This document shows positions 16,917 to 25,303 of a DNA stretch of 64,000 nt, piece by piece. The position numbers and the translations under genes were made by a program. The stretch spans positions 294,068 through 358,067 of the forward strand of contig CAWIOU010000020.1 in the NCBI GenBank assembly GCA_963837805.1. The letters are read 5' to 3'. The number at the start of each line of letters is the position of its first letter. Position 1 is the first letter of the stretch. Below the pieces are notes generated by a model. It was given only the letters and a program-made list of their open reading frames with translations, was not told where the DNA came from and did not search any database. The stretch comes from Bog-756 sp963837805. GTDB taxonomy: Bacteria; Actinomycetota; Acidimicrobiia; Acidimicrobiales; RAAP-2.

Positions 16917-17746
16917 ATGACTCTGCTCGATGGGCGCCACCGGAGTGCGGGCGCGGCCCGGCGTAACGTGACCACTGCCGACGGATGGGACCCGGACCAG
17001 TACAACCGGTTCGCCGCCGAGCGGGAGGAGCCGTTCTGGGATCTTGTCCGACTCCTCGCTCCCGTCGAGTCACCAAACGTTGCCGACCTGGGGTGCGGTG
17101 ACGGACGGACTGACCTCGATGCTGCATGCCGAGACCGGAGCGGCCCAGACCGTCGGGGTGGACGCATCCCCGGCGATGATCGCATCGTCGGCGGGGCATT
17201 CGTCGGACCACCTGTCCTTCGAGCTCGGGGACATCGGGGAGTGGGAACGGCCGGACACCCGCGACATCGTCTTCGCCAACGCCTCGCTCCAGTGGGTCCC
17301 CGACCACCCCCGGGTGATCGCCCGTTGGACCGCGTCCCTCCGCACCGGTGGCCAGCTCGCCGTGCAGGTCCCCGCCAACGCCGACCACCCCGCTCACCTG
17401 GTGGCGACCCGAATTGGCCGCCGAGCTGCTCGACGACCCGCCGGAAGACCCGGTGGCCCGGAACGTGTTGGCCCCGGAAGGGTACGCGGTCCTCCTCGAC
17501 GGGCTCGGTTTCGTGAAACCGCAGGTCCGGCTGCAGGTCTACCTCCATCATCTATCGTCGACGGCTCAGGTGGTCGAGTGGGTGAAGGGGACCACGCTCA
17601 CCCGGTTCAAGGAGCCGCTCGGGCCTGATCGATTCGAGCGCTTCGTCGGCCTCTACCGTGAGCGGCTGCTCACGGAGCTCGGCGACCGATCGCCCTATGT
17701 CTACCCGTTCAAACGGATCCTGATGTGGGGGCGGCTGGCCGGCTGA
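16917..17746 (+). pseudogene. tam: Trans-aconitate 2-methyltransferase-like, broken by two frameshifts
   Basis: The three frames joined give a 275-residue SAM methyltransferase much like trans-aconitate 2-methyltransferase (Tam). Part 1 (to about 17105): DGWDPDQYNRFAAEREEPFWDLVRLL and the SAM motif VADLGCGDG. Part 2 (about 17110-17400): VGVDASPAMIASS, DIVFANASLQWVPDHPRV and GGQLAVQVPANADHPAH. Part 3 (about 17405-17746): PELAAELLDDPPEDPVARNV to the stop. One base too many (or two missing) near 17105-17112 and another break near 17402-17412 disrupt it. Both breaks leave the protein code conserved on each side, so they are recent or are sequence errors. ATG 16917 or GTG 16968 could be the start. 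Confidence 0.78.
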
Positions 17747-17787
17747 GCGTGCTCCTTGGGCGCTCATCGGCGCGGTAGCGTGCGTCA

Positions 17788-19170
17788 GTGCCTGTTCCTT
17801 GCTCGCCGACCTGCTGGAGACGGCCGAGAAGGCAGCGACCGGGCGACATGACCGGGGTCGGCAGGGCGGTCACCACACTGATCGTGTCGGCGTGCCTCGC
17901 CGCCGTCGGTGTGGGTGTGGGCACCACCGTTGCCGCCACGCCGGCCGGGGCGGCAACCCAGGAGCAGGCCATCGTCGACTTCGCCGCGTCGCAACAAGGG
18001 GTCCCCTACTGCGAAGGCGGAGGGGGCACCCACGGGCCGACCGTCGGCAGTGCCAGCTCGACGTGCCCGCCGGGGGTCAAGGGGTATGACTGCATGAGCC
18101 TGCCGGTCTATGCCGTCTACCAGGCCACCGGCATCGTGCTGCCCAGCAACGGGACCCAGCCGAGGGGCGTCGGGACCTTCATCCCTCCCGGGAACTTCCC
18201 GTACACGGCCGATCTGCTCCCGGGCGACATCGTCTACTGGGGCGGCACCATCAACAGCTACCACCATTCGGCGGTCTACGCCGGGAACGGCATGGTGTGG
18301 GACGACTTCCAACCGGGCGCGCACGTGCAGCTCCACACGATGGCCTTCCTCGAGCAGAGCTACACCTACGACGGGGCCATCAGGTACTGGACCGGCGGAC
18401 AGAGCGTGACGCCGCCCCCGGTCAACGGGCCCGGCTACGACCTGGTCGGCTCGGACGGCGGGGTCTTCGTGTTCGGCGGCGGCTTCTACGGCTCGCTGCC
18501 CGGCCTCGGCATCAGCGTGGACGACATCACCGGGATCGTGCCCACGGCCCGGTACAACGGCTACTTCCTGGTCGGGGCGGACGGCGGGGTGTTCGCCTTC
18601 CACGCCCCCTTCGCCAACTCGCTGCCCGGCATCGGGGTCCGGGTCGACGACATCGTGGGCATCGTGCCCACCCTCGACGACCGGGGCTACTTCCTGGTGG
18701 GCCGGGACGGCGGGGTGTTCAGCTTCCACGCCCCCTTCGAGAACTCGCTGCCCGGGGTGGGCATCCACGTCGACGACATCGCCGGCATCGCCGCCACCTC
18801 CGACGACAACGGGTACTGGCTGGTGGGATCGGACGGCTCGGTCTACGCCTTCGGGGACGCCCACTACTTCGGCAACGGGCCGGCCGGGGCGGTGGCCATC
18901 ACCGCCACCCACGACGGGGCCGGCTACTGGGTGGTGGGGGCCGACGGGGCCGTCACCGCCTACGGGGACGCCGCCAGCTTCGGCGACCTCCCCTCCCTCG
19001 GGGTGGCCGTGGACAACATCGTGGGCATCGTGGTCTCGCCCGACAGCCGGGGCTACAACCTGATCGGGAGGGACGGGGGCGTGTTCAGCTTCGGGGACGC
19101 CTTCAACGAGGGATCGCTCCCCGGCCTCGGGGTCAACGTGGACAACGTGGTCGGGGCCGTCCCCACCTGA
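17788..19170 (+). CDS. Secreted NlpC/P60-like protein with C-terminal propeller repeats
   Basis: Predicted 460-residue exported protein. A signal peptide (TTLIVSACLAAVGVGVG, ending near ATPAGAA) leads into an NlpC/P60-like cell-wall peptidase domain with catalytic Cys102 in GYDCMSLPVYAVYQ and His160 in NSYHHSAVYAG. From about residue 215 six or so repeats follow, each with GYxLVGxDGGVFxF and GSLPGLGxxVDDIxGI, a beta-propeller-like repeat. The GTG at 17788 is favoured by TAGCGT six bases before (leaderless); ATG 17848 would give a shorter, more standard signal peptide. It probably acts on or binds peptidoglycan at the surface. Confidence 0.8.
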   Translation: MPVPCSPTCWRRPRRQRPGDMTGVGRAVTTLIVSACLAAVGVGVGTTVAATPAGAATQEQAIVDFAASQQGVPYCEGGGGTHGPTVGSASSTCPPGVKGYDCMSLPVYAVYQATGIVLPSNGTQPRGVGTFIPPGNFPYTADLLPGDIVYWGGTINSYHHSAVYAGNGMVWDDFQPGAHVQLHTMAFLEQSYTYDGAIRYWTGGQSVTPPPVNGPGYDLVGSDGGVFVFGGGFYGSLPGLGISVDDITGIVPTARYNGYFLVGADGGVFAFHAPFANSLPGIGVRVDDIVGIVPTLDDRGYFLVGRDGGVFSFHAPFENSLPGVGIHVDDIAGIAATSDDNGYWLVGSDGSVYAFGDAHYFGNGPAGAVAITATHDGAGYWVVGADGAVTAYGDAASFGDLPSLGVAVDNIVGIVVSPDSRGYNLIGRDGGVFSFGDAFNEGSLPGLGVNVDNVVGAVPT

Positions 19171-19200
19171 GCGGCTCCACCACCGCGGCCTGCTCGACGG

Positions 19201-20571
19201 TCAGTCGGCGATCCCGGCGCCGGAGGCGAGGGGTACCGGGCGGGCCAGGCTCCAGCTGAAGGTCTTCGGGATGTCCTCCATGGCCACCGTCGTGGACAGG
19301 TCGTCCACCGTGGGCCCCACCCGATCGGCCACCGCCTGCAACTGCTCGGCATCGAACCCGAAGACCCGGATGGCGTTCACACCGAGCATCCGGCGGATGT
19401 CTTCTTCCGGCATCCCGCCGAAGACCTGGCGCAGGATGAGCCGGTGCACGGGCGCGGCCCCCTCCAGGTGGGGATAGTCGGCCCCCCACATCAGGCGGTC
19501 GATCCCGATCTCGTCGCGCATCTCGGCTTCGGCGCGCTTCATGAGGGACCCGCCGAGGGAGACGTGGCGCTCGAAATACTCCGCCGGTCGCAGCTTGAGA
19601 TAGGAGCGCACCGGCGCCCCGCCATGGGTGTCGAAGAACGACTCCATGTCGCGGACGAGCGAGGGCAGCCACTGGACCCCGTTCTCCGTCACCACCACCT
19701 TGAGCCGCGGGTGGCGGTCGAACACCCCGCCGAAGATCATGAACCAGAGCGGGCGACGGGTGAACACGAACACCTCGTACAACCCGAGGAAGCCGCCGTG
19801 CTTGGCGTCGTACAGGTACTTGCTGTCGGTGGCCGTTCCCGAGGCCCCGGTGTGCAGGTTGACGACCATGTCGTGGTCCTCGCAGGCGCTCCACAGCGGC
19901 TCGTAGTACTCGTCGGCATAGCCGGGCAGGCCCGACTTGATGGACATCGCGGGAAGCATGATCCCGCCGAAGATTCCCGAGGAGCGGACCCAGGCGATCT
20001 CCTCCACGGCACGGTCCATGTCATGGAGATCGATCGGGATGCAGGCCGCCCTGCGGCCGGGGGCCGCGGCACAGAACTCGGCCAACCACCGGTTGTAGGC
20101 GTGGATCGCCGGCCAGACCGGTTCGAGACCTTTGCTGGTCTGGCTGCCCAAGTACATGGCCGGCGACAGCCCACCGGTCAGCACCGGGCCGGGGAAGGCC
20201 ACCTCGGCATGGATCCCCTGGTCCTCGAGCACGGCCAGCCGCCGGCCGTCGGCATCGGAGGCGAACACCCAGTCGGAGCTGTAGTTGGCCAACCAGTCCG
20301 CGGCGGCGGCGGTGTCGACCCCCATCCCGGCCAGACGGCGGGTGGCTACCGCCCGCACGGCGTCGGCATCGTCGATCATTCCCGGATCGACACCCCCGAA
20401 CATGGGAATGGCGACCGAGGAGAGATCACCGAAGGCGGCAACCGATTCGCGGTGGTCCGGATCGACGAACGAGAGGAATTCCTCCAGATCGGTCGGGGCG
20501 GCATGGGCGTCGGCCGACACGACCACATAGTTCTTCCCGGTGCGGAGTCCGTTCGCTTCGCCACCTGCCAT
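19201..20571 (-). CDS. Amidohydrolase family 2 metal-dependent hydrolase
   Basis: Predicted 456-residue TIM-barrel hydrolase/decarboxylase of the ACMSD-like amidohydrolase family. Metal and catalytic residues appear in VVSADAHAAP (about residues 16-25), DMVVNLHTGASG and MWGADYPHLEG (Asp). Relatives often carry out decarboxylation or hydrolysis in aromatic or xenobiotic catabolism; the substrate here is unknown. The frame stays open to 20748, but ATG 20571 has a strong GGGGGAGG site and gives a normal N-terminus. It is divergent from a VOC gene, and the two may share the promoter zone 20572-20736. Confidence 0.88.
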   Translation of the reverse strand: MAGGEANGLRTGKNYVVVSADAHAAPTDLEEFLSFVDPDHRESVAAFGDLSSVAIPMFGGVDPGMIDDADAVRAVATRRLAGMGVDTAAAADWLANYSSDWVFASDADGRRLAVLEDQGIHAEVAFPGPVLTGGLSPAMYLGSQTSKGLEPVWPAIHAYNRWLAEFCAAAPGRRAACIPIDLHDMDRAVEEIAWVRSSGIFGGIMLPAMSIKSGLPGYADEYYEPLWSACEDHDMVVNLHTGASGTATDSKYLYDAKHGGFLGLYEVFVFTRRPLWFMIFGGVFDRHPRLKVVVTENGVQWLPSLVRDMESFFDTHGGAPVRSYLKLRPAEYFERHVSLGGSLMKRAEAEMRDEIGIDRLMWGADYPHLEGAAPVHRLILRQVFGGMPEEDIRRMLGVNAIRVFGFDAEQLQAVADRVGPTVDDLSTTVAMEDIPKTFSWSLARPVPLASGAGIAD

Positions 20572-20709
20572 CACAATCGCCTCCCCCGGCGCCGGTGTGC
20601 CACCACCCATCGATGGAGCGAAGACTACTGCTGCTGCCCGACCGGGGCTGGAGGGCGGCGCCGCCTCGACGAGCGCTCTCGCCCGGCTCTGTCTGCGGTC
20701 TCCTAAGGT

Positions 20710-20715
20710 TATAGT
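20710..20715 (+). promoter_or_regulatory. -10 box TATAGT for the VOC gene
   Basis: TATAGT lies 21 bases before the ATG at 20737, with GGGAGA between as ribosome binding site. No clear -35 box is seen. Confidence 0.35.
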
Positions 20716-20736
20716 CACCGACCTGGGAGAGAAGCA

Positions 20737-21237
20737 ATGGTGAAGCACGGCGCCGACATTGATCGCACCGAGGAGTGGGCGGCACTGCGGGAGCGGTATC
20801 TCCTACCCTCCGACCGCCGGCCGGTGTCCTCGGCCCGCGGTCTGCACCATTTCGCCCTGCTGTCGGGTGACGTCGAACGGACCATCGGGTTCTATCAGGG
20901 TGTGCTCGAATTCCCGCTGACCGAGCTGTTCGAGAACCGCGACTACCGGGGTTCGACCCACTTCTTCTTCGATGTCGGCAACGGGAACCTTCTGGCCTTC
21001 TTCGATTTTCCCGGCCTTCAGCTCGGCGACTACGCCGAGGTGCTCGGCGGGCTGCACCACATCGCTATCTCGGTCACCCCCGAGCGGTGGGAGCATCTGC
21101 GGGCCAAGCTCGACGCCGCCGGCGTCGAGACGATGAACCTGAGCGGATCCTCGCTCTACTTCCGCGGACCCGACGGCGAGCGCCTCGAGATCATCAAGGA
21201 CCCCCTGCTCGAGATGTACGGGACGACCATCTCGTGA
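20737..21237 (+). CDS. VOC (glyoxalase/dioxygenase) family protein
   Basis: Predicted 166-residue cytoplasmic protein of the vicinal-oxygen-chelate fold. Two babb units are visible: RGLHHFALLSGDVERTIGFYQ (His about 38) and GGLHHIAISVTPERWEHL (His about 105), ending with RGPDGERLEIIKD (Glu), so all three usual metal ligands exist. Family members range from glyoxalases to extradiol dioxygenases and cannot be told apart here. It is divergent from the amidohydrolase, and a pairing in breakdown of an aromatic or related compound is possible. Confidence 0.85.
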   Translation: MVKHGADIDRTEEWAALRERYLLPSDRRPVSSARGLHHFALLSGDVERTIGFYQGVLEFPLTELFENRDYRGSTHFFFDVGNGNLLAFFDFPGLQLGDYAEVLGGLHHIAISVTPERWEHLRAKLDAAGVETMNLSGSSLYFRGPDGERLEIIKDPLLEMYGTTIS

Positions 21238-21316
21238 GCGACCGGCGCGTCTGATCCGTCGCCTGCGGCCCCCGGCGCCGGACCACGACCACTCAAGCTG
21301 ACCGGCGACCCGGTCG

Positions 21317-21901
21317 ATGCTTGTCGGTATGCCCGACCCGGTTGCCGAGCCCCTCCGTCCACGGCCCCTGGTGCCGCGCCACCACCGGGCCCGACTGCTC
21401 GACCGGAACTCGTTCGTCGACCAGCTGCGGCGGTCGGTCATCCGCAACGAAGGCATCCCAGGTGGTCTCGCCCTCCTGGCCGTGGCGCCGGATCCCCTCA
21501 CCTGCGAGCACTCGACCGTCACCTGGGAGATGCGCGAGGAGATCTGCCTGCTCACCGCGGGCCGGCTGGTCGGATGCCTCCACTACTCGCACCCGACGAC
21601 GCGGGTCGCCGGGGATGAATTTCTGGTCCTGGCCGAGAGCATCGGTGCCGTGGACGACGCCGTCTATCTGGCCGAGCAGATTCTGTTCGCAGTCCGTGAA
21701 CCGGAGATCGCGCGGCCCGGCGAGAGGTCGGCCACCGCCAGCGTCGGCATCGCCATGCCGGAACCACGAACGAGCGCCGAACAGCTCCAGAACAACGCCG
21801 CCGTGGCCATGTACCTGGCCAGGACGGGTGGGGGGAACCGTCTCCAGGTCTACGGGGAATGGATGGAGGAAGCCGGCGTCGTCGCCAGCCGGGCCGGCTG
21901 A
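21317..21901 (+). CDS. Degenerate GGDEF (diguanylate cyclase-like) domain protein
   Basis: Predicted 194-residue protein with the end of a GGDEF domain: TTRVAGDEFLVLAES (AGDEF in place of GGDEF), the helix VYLAEQILFAVREP, and ASVGIAMPEPRTSAEQLQNNAAVAMYLARTGGGNRLQVY. The N-terminal LLDRNSFVDQLRRS resembles the domain start. The region between them is short and lacks the DxDxFKxxND core that binds metal and GTP. It may therefore be a catalytically weak or inactive c-di-GMP-related protein, perhaps a GTP or c-di-GMP sensor. ATG 21317 or 21329 may be used. Confidence 0.65.
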   Translation: MLVGMPDPVAEPLRPRPLVPRHHRARLLDRNSFVDQLRRSVIRNEGIPGGLALLAVAPDPLTCEHSTVTWEMREEICLLTAGRLVGCLHYSHPTTRVAGDEFLVLAESIGAVDDAVYLAEQILFAVREPEIARPGERSATASVGIAMPEPRTSAEQLQNNAAVAMYLARTGGGNRLQVYGEWMEEAGVVASRAG

Positions 21902-21916
21902 CGCCGGCCCACCCGA

Positions 21917-22618
21917 TCACCCCGCGCCGCCGGTGTCGCGGCGCGAGCGGGTCCCGAAGCCGATGGGCTGCCCGGGCAGGCGGTACATCCGGGCATCGGC
22001 GGCGGCGACTTCGTCGGCCAATCCGTAGTCGACGGCCTCCCCGGCCGAGAGGAAGCGGCCCCGGTCGGCATCCTCGAGCACCCGATCCAGGGGCTGCCCG
22101 GTGGCCGCCGAGAGGCGGGTGCAGAACGCCCGCCATTGGTCGGCGTGGGCCGAGGCCATCTGCTCGAGCTGCCGGGCGGTGCCCCACACATCGAGGGTGG
22201 GCTCGACCAACCGCACACGGGCATGGGCCGCCATGAGCCGGTGGCTGCAGACGGCCAGGACCCCGACCACCGGACCCGCGGCCTGCCCCATACACGACGC
22301 CCACACCGGAACCCCGAGTACGTCGATGATGTCCATCAGGGCCAGAGCGGCGGACAATGATCCCCCGTCGCTGTCGATCTGCAGGTGCACCGGTCCGTCA
22401 CCCAGCGCGTCCAGCGTCATCAGGGCGGCGCCGATCTCGTTGCCCGTCTCGTCATCCATGGGTCCCGAGAGCAGAACGATCCGGCGGTCGAACAGCTGCT
22501 TCTGCATCCATGACCGAGGGTCGCCGGCATCGGCCATCCGGGCCGGGTCGGGCGTCTCCGACCCAGCCGAGGAGGAAGGGATACGCGGGTGCCGCGCCTC
22601 CCAACGGTTGGTCATCAT
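21917..22618 (-). CDS. ClpP-like protein lacking catalytic residues (ClpR-like)
   Basis: Predicted 233-residue protein with the ClpP fold: VLLSGPMDDETGNEI, LQIDSDGGSLSAALALMDII (the GG hinge) and CMGQAAGPVVGVLAV. At the place of the catalytic serine (normally GQAASMG) there is Gly115, and the catalytic His of MIHQP is Val138 in RLVEP. It is therefore likely inactive as a protease, like the ClpR subunits of plastids and cyanobacteria. A 40-residue N-terminal extension is present. It overlaps the XRE gene by four bases (ATGA, 22615-22618). It may assemble with the ClpP encoded at 23061, or act as a separate adaptor. Confidence 0.82.
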   Translation of the reverse strand: MMTNRWEARHPRIPSSSAGSETPDPARMADAGDPRSWMQKQLFDRRIVLLSGPMDDETGNEIGAALMTLDALGDGPVHLQIDSDGGSLSAALALMDIIDVLGVPVWASCMGQAAGPVVGVLAVCSHRLMAAHARVRLVEPTLDVWGTARQLEQMASAHADQWRAFCTRLSAATGQPLDRVLEDADRGRFLSAGEAVDYGLADEVAAADARMYRLPGQPIGFGTRSRRDTGGAG

Positions 22619-22881
22619 GTGGATTCGTCCTCCAGCGTCCAGTCGAGCCTCCGGCCGAGGGCGGACGCGTAGCGCTCGACGGTGGACATGAGCACGTCGG
22701 CGGTCCCGGCCTCGAGCCGGGCGACCGCCGACTGCGACGTGCCCATCCGCGCCGCCACCTGGGTCTGTGACAGGCCGAGTCCGCGGCGCAGCTCGACCAG
22801 CTCCCCGGTCAAGGCCTGCCGGCGCTCGGCCATCTCCCGGAAGCCGGGGAACACCGGGTCGTGTCTCCGTTCGTCCGTCAT
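22615..22881 (-). CDS. XRE-family small regulator
   Basis: Predicted 88-residue DNA-binding protein. The helix-turn-helix is clear: ELRRGLGLSQTQVAARMGTSQSAVARLEAG (given in two parts: LGLSQTQVAARMG and TSQSAVARLEAG). The frame is open to 22947; ATG 22881 is preferred for a compact domain of normal length. It is the first gene of a two-gene unit with the ClpP-like gene and faces the active clpP. Its place beside the palindromes at 22967-23017 makes it the natural candidate to control both promoters. Confidence 0.8.
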   Translation of the reverse strand: MTDERRHDPVFPGFREMAERRQALTGELVELRRGLGLSQTQVAARMGTSQSAVARLEAGTADVLMSTVERYASALGRRLDWTLEDEST

Positions 22882-22966
22882 CGCCGGCTCGCCCCGCCGT
22901 AGGCCATCGTGCAGTGCCTCACCAGGTCCACCCTCCCGCTCGGACATCCGGGCCCACCGGCGGCAT

Positions 22967-23017
22967 GGTATCTCTCAATCGATATCTCATCTTTGAGATA
23001 TCATACTCGAGGTATCC
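22967..23017. promoter_or_regulatory. Operator: perfect 9-base inverted repeat with flanking half-sites
   Basis: Between the XRE/ClpR-like unit and clpP lies GATATCTCA (22981-22989), a four-base spacer TCTT, and its exact complement TGAGATATC (22994-23002). Related half-sites flank it: GGTATCTC at 22967-22974 and CGAGGTATCC at 23008-23017. The AT-rich island contrasts with the GC-rich surroundings. The most likely role is a dimer or dimer-of-dimers binding site for the XRE protein, controlling both directions. The motif differs from the ClgR and PopR sites I know from other actinobacteria. Confidence 0.65.
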
Positions 23018-23060
23018 CCCGGGCGGACGGCCCGCCCGGCTCCGAGACGGAGGTGTACCG

Positions 23061-23693
23061 ATGTCTGTCCAGGCCCTGATCCCGACGGTGGTGGAGGAGT
23101 CGACCAGGGGCGACCGCGCCTTCGACATCTTCTCTCTCCTGCTCCGCGAGCGCATCGTCTTCCTCGGGCAGGAGGTCGATGACCAGGTGGCCAACCTGAT
23201 CATCTCCCAGATGCTCTACCTCGAGTCCCTGGACCCCGAAAAGGACATCTCGCTGTACATCAACTCCCCGGGCGGCGTGGCCTATGCCGGCATGGCCATC
23301 TACGACGTCATCCAGCACGTCCGCCCCGATGTGTCGACGATCTGCGTGGGAATGGGCATGTCGGCGGCGGCCATGGTCCTGTGCGGCGGCACTCCCGGGA
23401 AGCGATTGGCGCTGCCCAATGCCAGGATCATGATCCATCAGGGAAGTGCCGGCACCCGTGGCGCCCCCAGTGACATGGAGATCCAGCTGCGCGAGGTACT
23501 CGCCCTCACCCGCCGGATGGCGGAGATCATCGCCCATCACAGCGGCAAGTCCCCCGAGCAGGTGGCCCTCGACATCGACCGCGACTACTTCATGACGCCC
23601 GAGGAGGCGATGGCCTACGGGATCATCGACGACATCATCGCGCCCCGCAGCGGGCTCTCCTCCACTCAGCCGGAGGAGGCGCAGCTGGCCTAA
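23061..23693 (+). CDS. clpP: ClpP serine protease subunit
   Basis: Predicted 210-residue ATP-dependent Clp protease proteolytic subunit, which forms a barrel with a ClpX- or ClpC-type unfoldase (not in this window). The catalytic triad is present: Ser101 in VGMGMSAAAMVL, His126 in IMIHQG and Asp175 in IDRDYFM. The hinge INSPGGVAYAGMAIYD is typical. GGAGGTGTACCG before ATG 23061 is a strong ribosome binding site. The serine motif (GMS) differs from the common GQAAS, marking a divergent, non-housekeeping paralogue. The operator region upstream suggests regulated expression, opposed to the inactive homologue at 21917. Confidence 0.92.
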   Translation: MSVQALIPTVVEESTRGDRAFDIFSLLLRERIVFLGQEVDDQVANLIISQMLYLESLDPEKDISLYINSPGGVAYAGMAIYDVIQHVRPDVSTICVGMGMSAAAMVLCGGTPGKRLALPNARIMIHQGSAGTRGAPSDMEIQLREVLALTRRMAEIIAHHSGKSPEQVALDIDRDYFMTPEEAMAYGIIDDIIAPRSGLSSTQPEEAQLA

Positions 23694-23764
23694 AGTGACA
23701 CCTGTGTCAGCAAGATGCCCGACGCCGGGTGTCCGGCCGGCATCCGACAGGGGGAGGTACGGAT

Positions 23765-24857
23765 ATGGGCGTTCTGCCCGAGGTGATGCCGGCAGCGGTC
23801 TACCGGCGGCCAGGCGAGGTGGTGGTCGAGGAACTGCCGGTGCCCCGGCCCGGACCGGGTGAGGTGCTGGTCGAGGTCGACCACTGCGGGATCTGCGGCT
23901 CGGACATCCACATCCTGCTCGACGGCTGGGGCAATCAGCCCGGCCTGGTCGCCGGCCACGAGTTCACCGGCTCGGTGGCCGCCCTCGGAGAGGGTGTGCA
24001 GGGTTGGGAGATCGGCGAGGTGGTGGTGGGTGGCACGTCACCCAAGTGCGGGCGCTGCCGGCGGTGCCTCGAGGGGAAGCCGTCGCAGTGCGAGAACCGA
24101 CAAGGTCCGATCATGGACAACCACAACGGGGCCTTCGCCCGCTACCTGGTGGTGCCGCGACGCCGCCCTCCTTCGGCTCCCACCGGGTCTGTCGGCACGT
24201 CATGCCGCGCTGGCCGAACCACTGGCCGTGGCGCTCCATGGGATCACCCGCTCGGGCGTCGTCCCCGGAGACAGCGTGATGGTCATCGGGGCCGGACCGA
24301 TCGGTGCGCTCTCGATCGCCGCCCTCGTGGCCCGCGGTATCGGACCCATCACCGCCGTCGAGCCCGGACAGCGGCGCAAGAAGTTGGCCGCCGATCTCGG
24401 GGCCGACAGGGTCATCGACCCGTCCGAACTCGAGAAATTCCCCCCCTGGGAGCCGGAGCGGATATCGGAGCGGGCCGTCCATGTGGTGCTCGAGTGCTCC
24501 GGCAAGAAGGAGGCCATGGAGGTCGGCTTCCACCAGCTCCGCCGGGGCGGCACCTTGACGTTGGTCGGCGCCGGCATCGAACATCCGGCCTTCGACCCCA
24601 ACCGGTTCATCCTCAACGAGCTGCATGTGGTGGGCTCGTTCATCTACGACAAGGGCGGGTTCGAACGGGCCCTCGAACTGCTGGCCTCCGACGGGTTTCC
24701 CAACGAGCTGCTCATCGAAGCGGAGGACGTGCCCCTGGACGGGATCTCGAACGCCCTGGTCGGCCTGGCCGAGGGTCGCTTCGCCGGCAAGGTGATGGTG
24801 GTTCCCCGGCTGTCCGAAGGAGCCCGGCCCCAGGCGGCCGGCGGAGGTGCATCATGA
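23765..24857 (+). CDS. Zinc-dependent alcohol dehydrogenase (MDR), one frameshift at about 24158
   Basis: Joined frames give about 363 residues of a medium-chain zinc dehydrogenase, threonine/sorbitol-dehydrogenase-like. Catalytic zinc: Cys in DHCGICGSDIH and His in GHEF. Structural zinc: CGRCRRCLEGKPSQC. After the break comes ALAEPLAVALHGITRSGV, the NAD motif VIGAGPIGALSIAAL and the normal C-terminus. The frame changes at YLVVP/DAALLRLPPG: dropping one C near 24158 restores it, so this may be a sequence error or a recent mutation. ATG 23765 follows GGGGAGGTACGG. Its stop overlaps the VOC start (ATGA, 24854-24857). Confidence 0.82.
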
Positions 24858-25303
24858 CAACCCACCCCTACTACCCGACCGGCAACCCACGGTTCAACCA
24901 CGTGGCCATGAGCCTCCCCGCCGACCTGCTCGACGAACGCAACCGCACCGACATCTGCCGATTCTGGAGCGAGGTCTTCGGCTTCGACGAGATCGAGGTG
25001 ATGACCGAGGACCGGCGACGGCTCATCCTCTCGTGCGTGCACTGGGACCAGTTCATCTTCCTCATCGCCGAGGACGACCCGATGCGTTGTCCGCGGATGG
25101 ATCATTTCGGGTTTTCGGTCGGATCGATGGACGAACTCCAGGGGGTGCAGGACCGGGCGGTCTCCTTTCGTGAACACGACGATCGGGTCGATCTCATCGA
25201 CCTGCACGCGGACGACCAGAAGGTCGTCAAGATCCATTCGCTGTACGTCCAGTACCTCTTGCCGATGATGTGCGAGGTCCAATGGTGGGAGTTCCCTTCG
25301 TGA
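24854..25303 (+). CDS. VOC family protein in the ADH operon
   Basis: Predicted 149-residue vicinal-oxygen-chelate protein. RFNHVAMSLPADLL (His) begins the first unit, and PRMDHFGFSVGSMDELQGV (His) the second; KVVKIHSLYVQYLLP and CEVQWWEFP end it. An entire F-W-S-E-V-F-G-F-D helix is typical of the family. It starts inside the stop of the dehydrogenase (four-base overlap) and its own stop overlaps the next gene (GTGA), so it is the middle gene of an operon. Function beyond the fold is unknown. Confidence 0.83.
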   Translation: MTTHPYYPTGNPRFNHVAMSLPADLLDERNRTDICRFWSEVFGFDEIEVMTEDRRRLILSCVHWDQFIFLIAEDDPMRCPRMDHFGFSVGSMDELQGVQDRAVSFREHDDRVDLIDLHADDQKVVKIHSLYVQYLLPMMCEVQWWEFPS

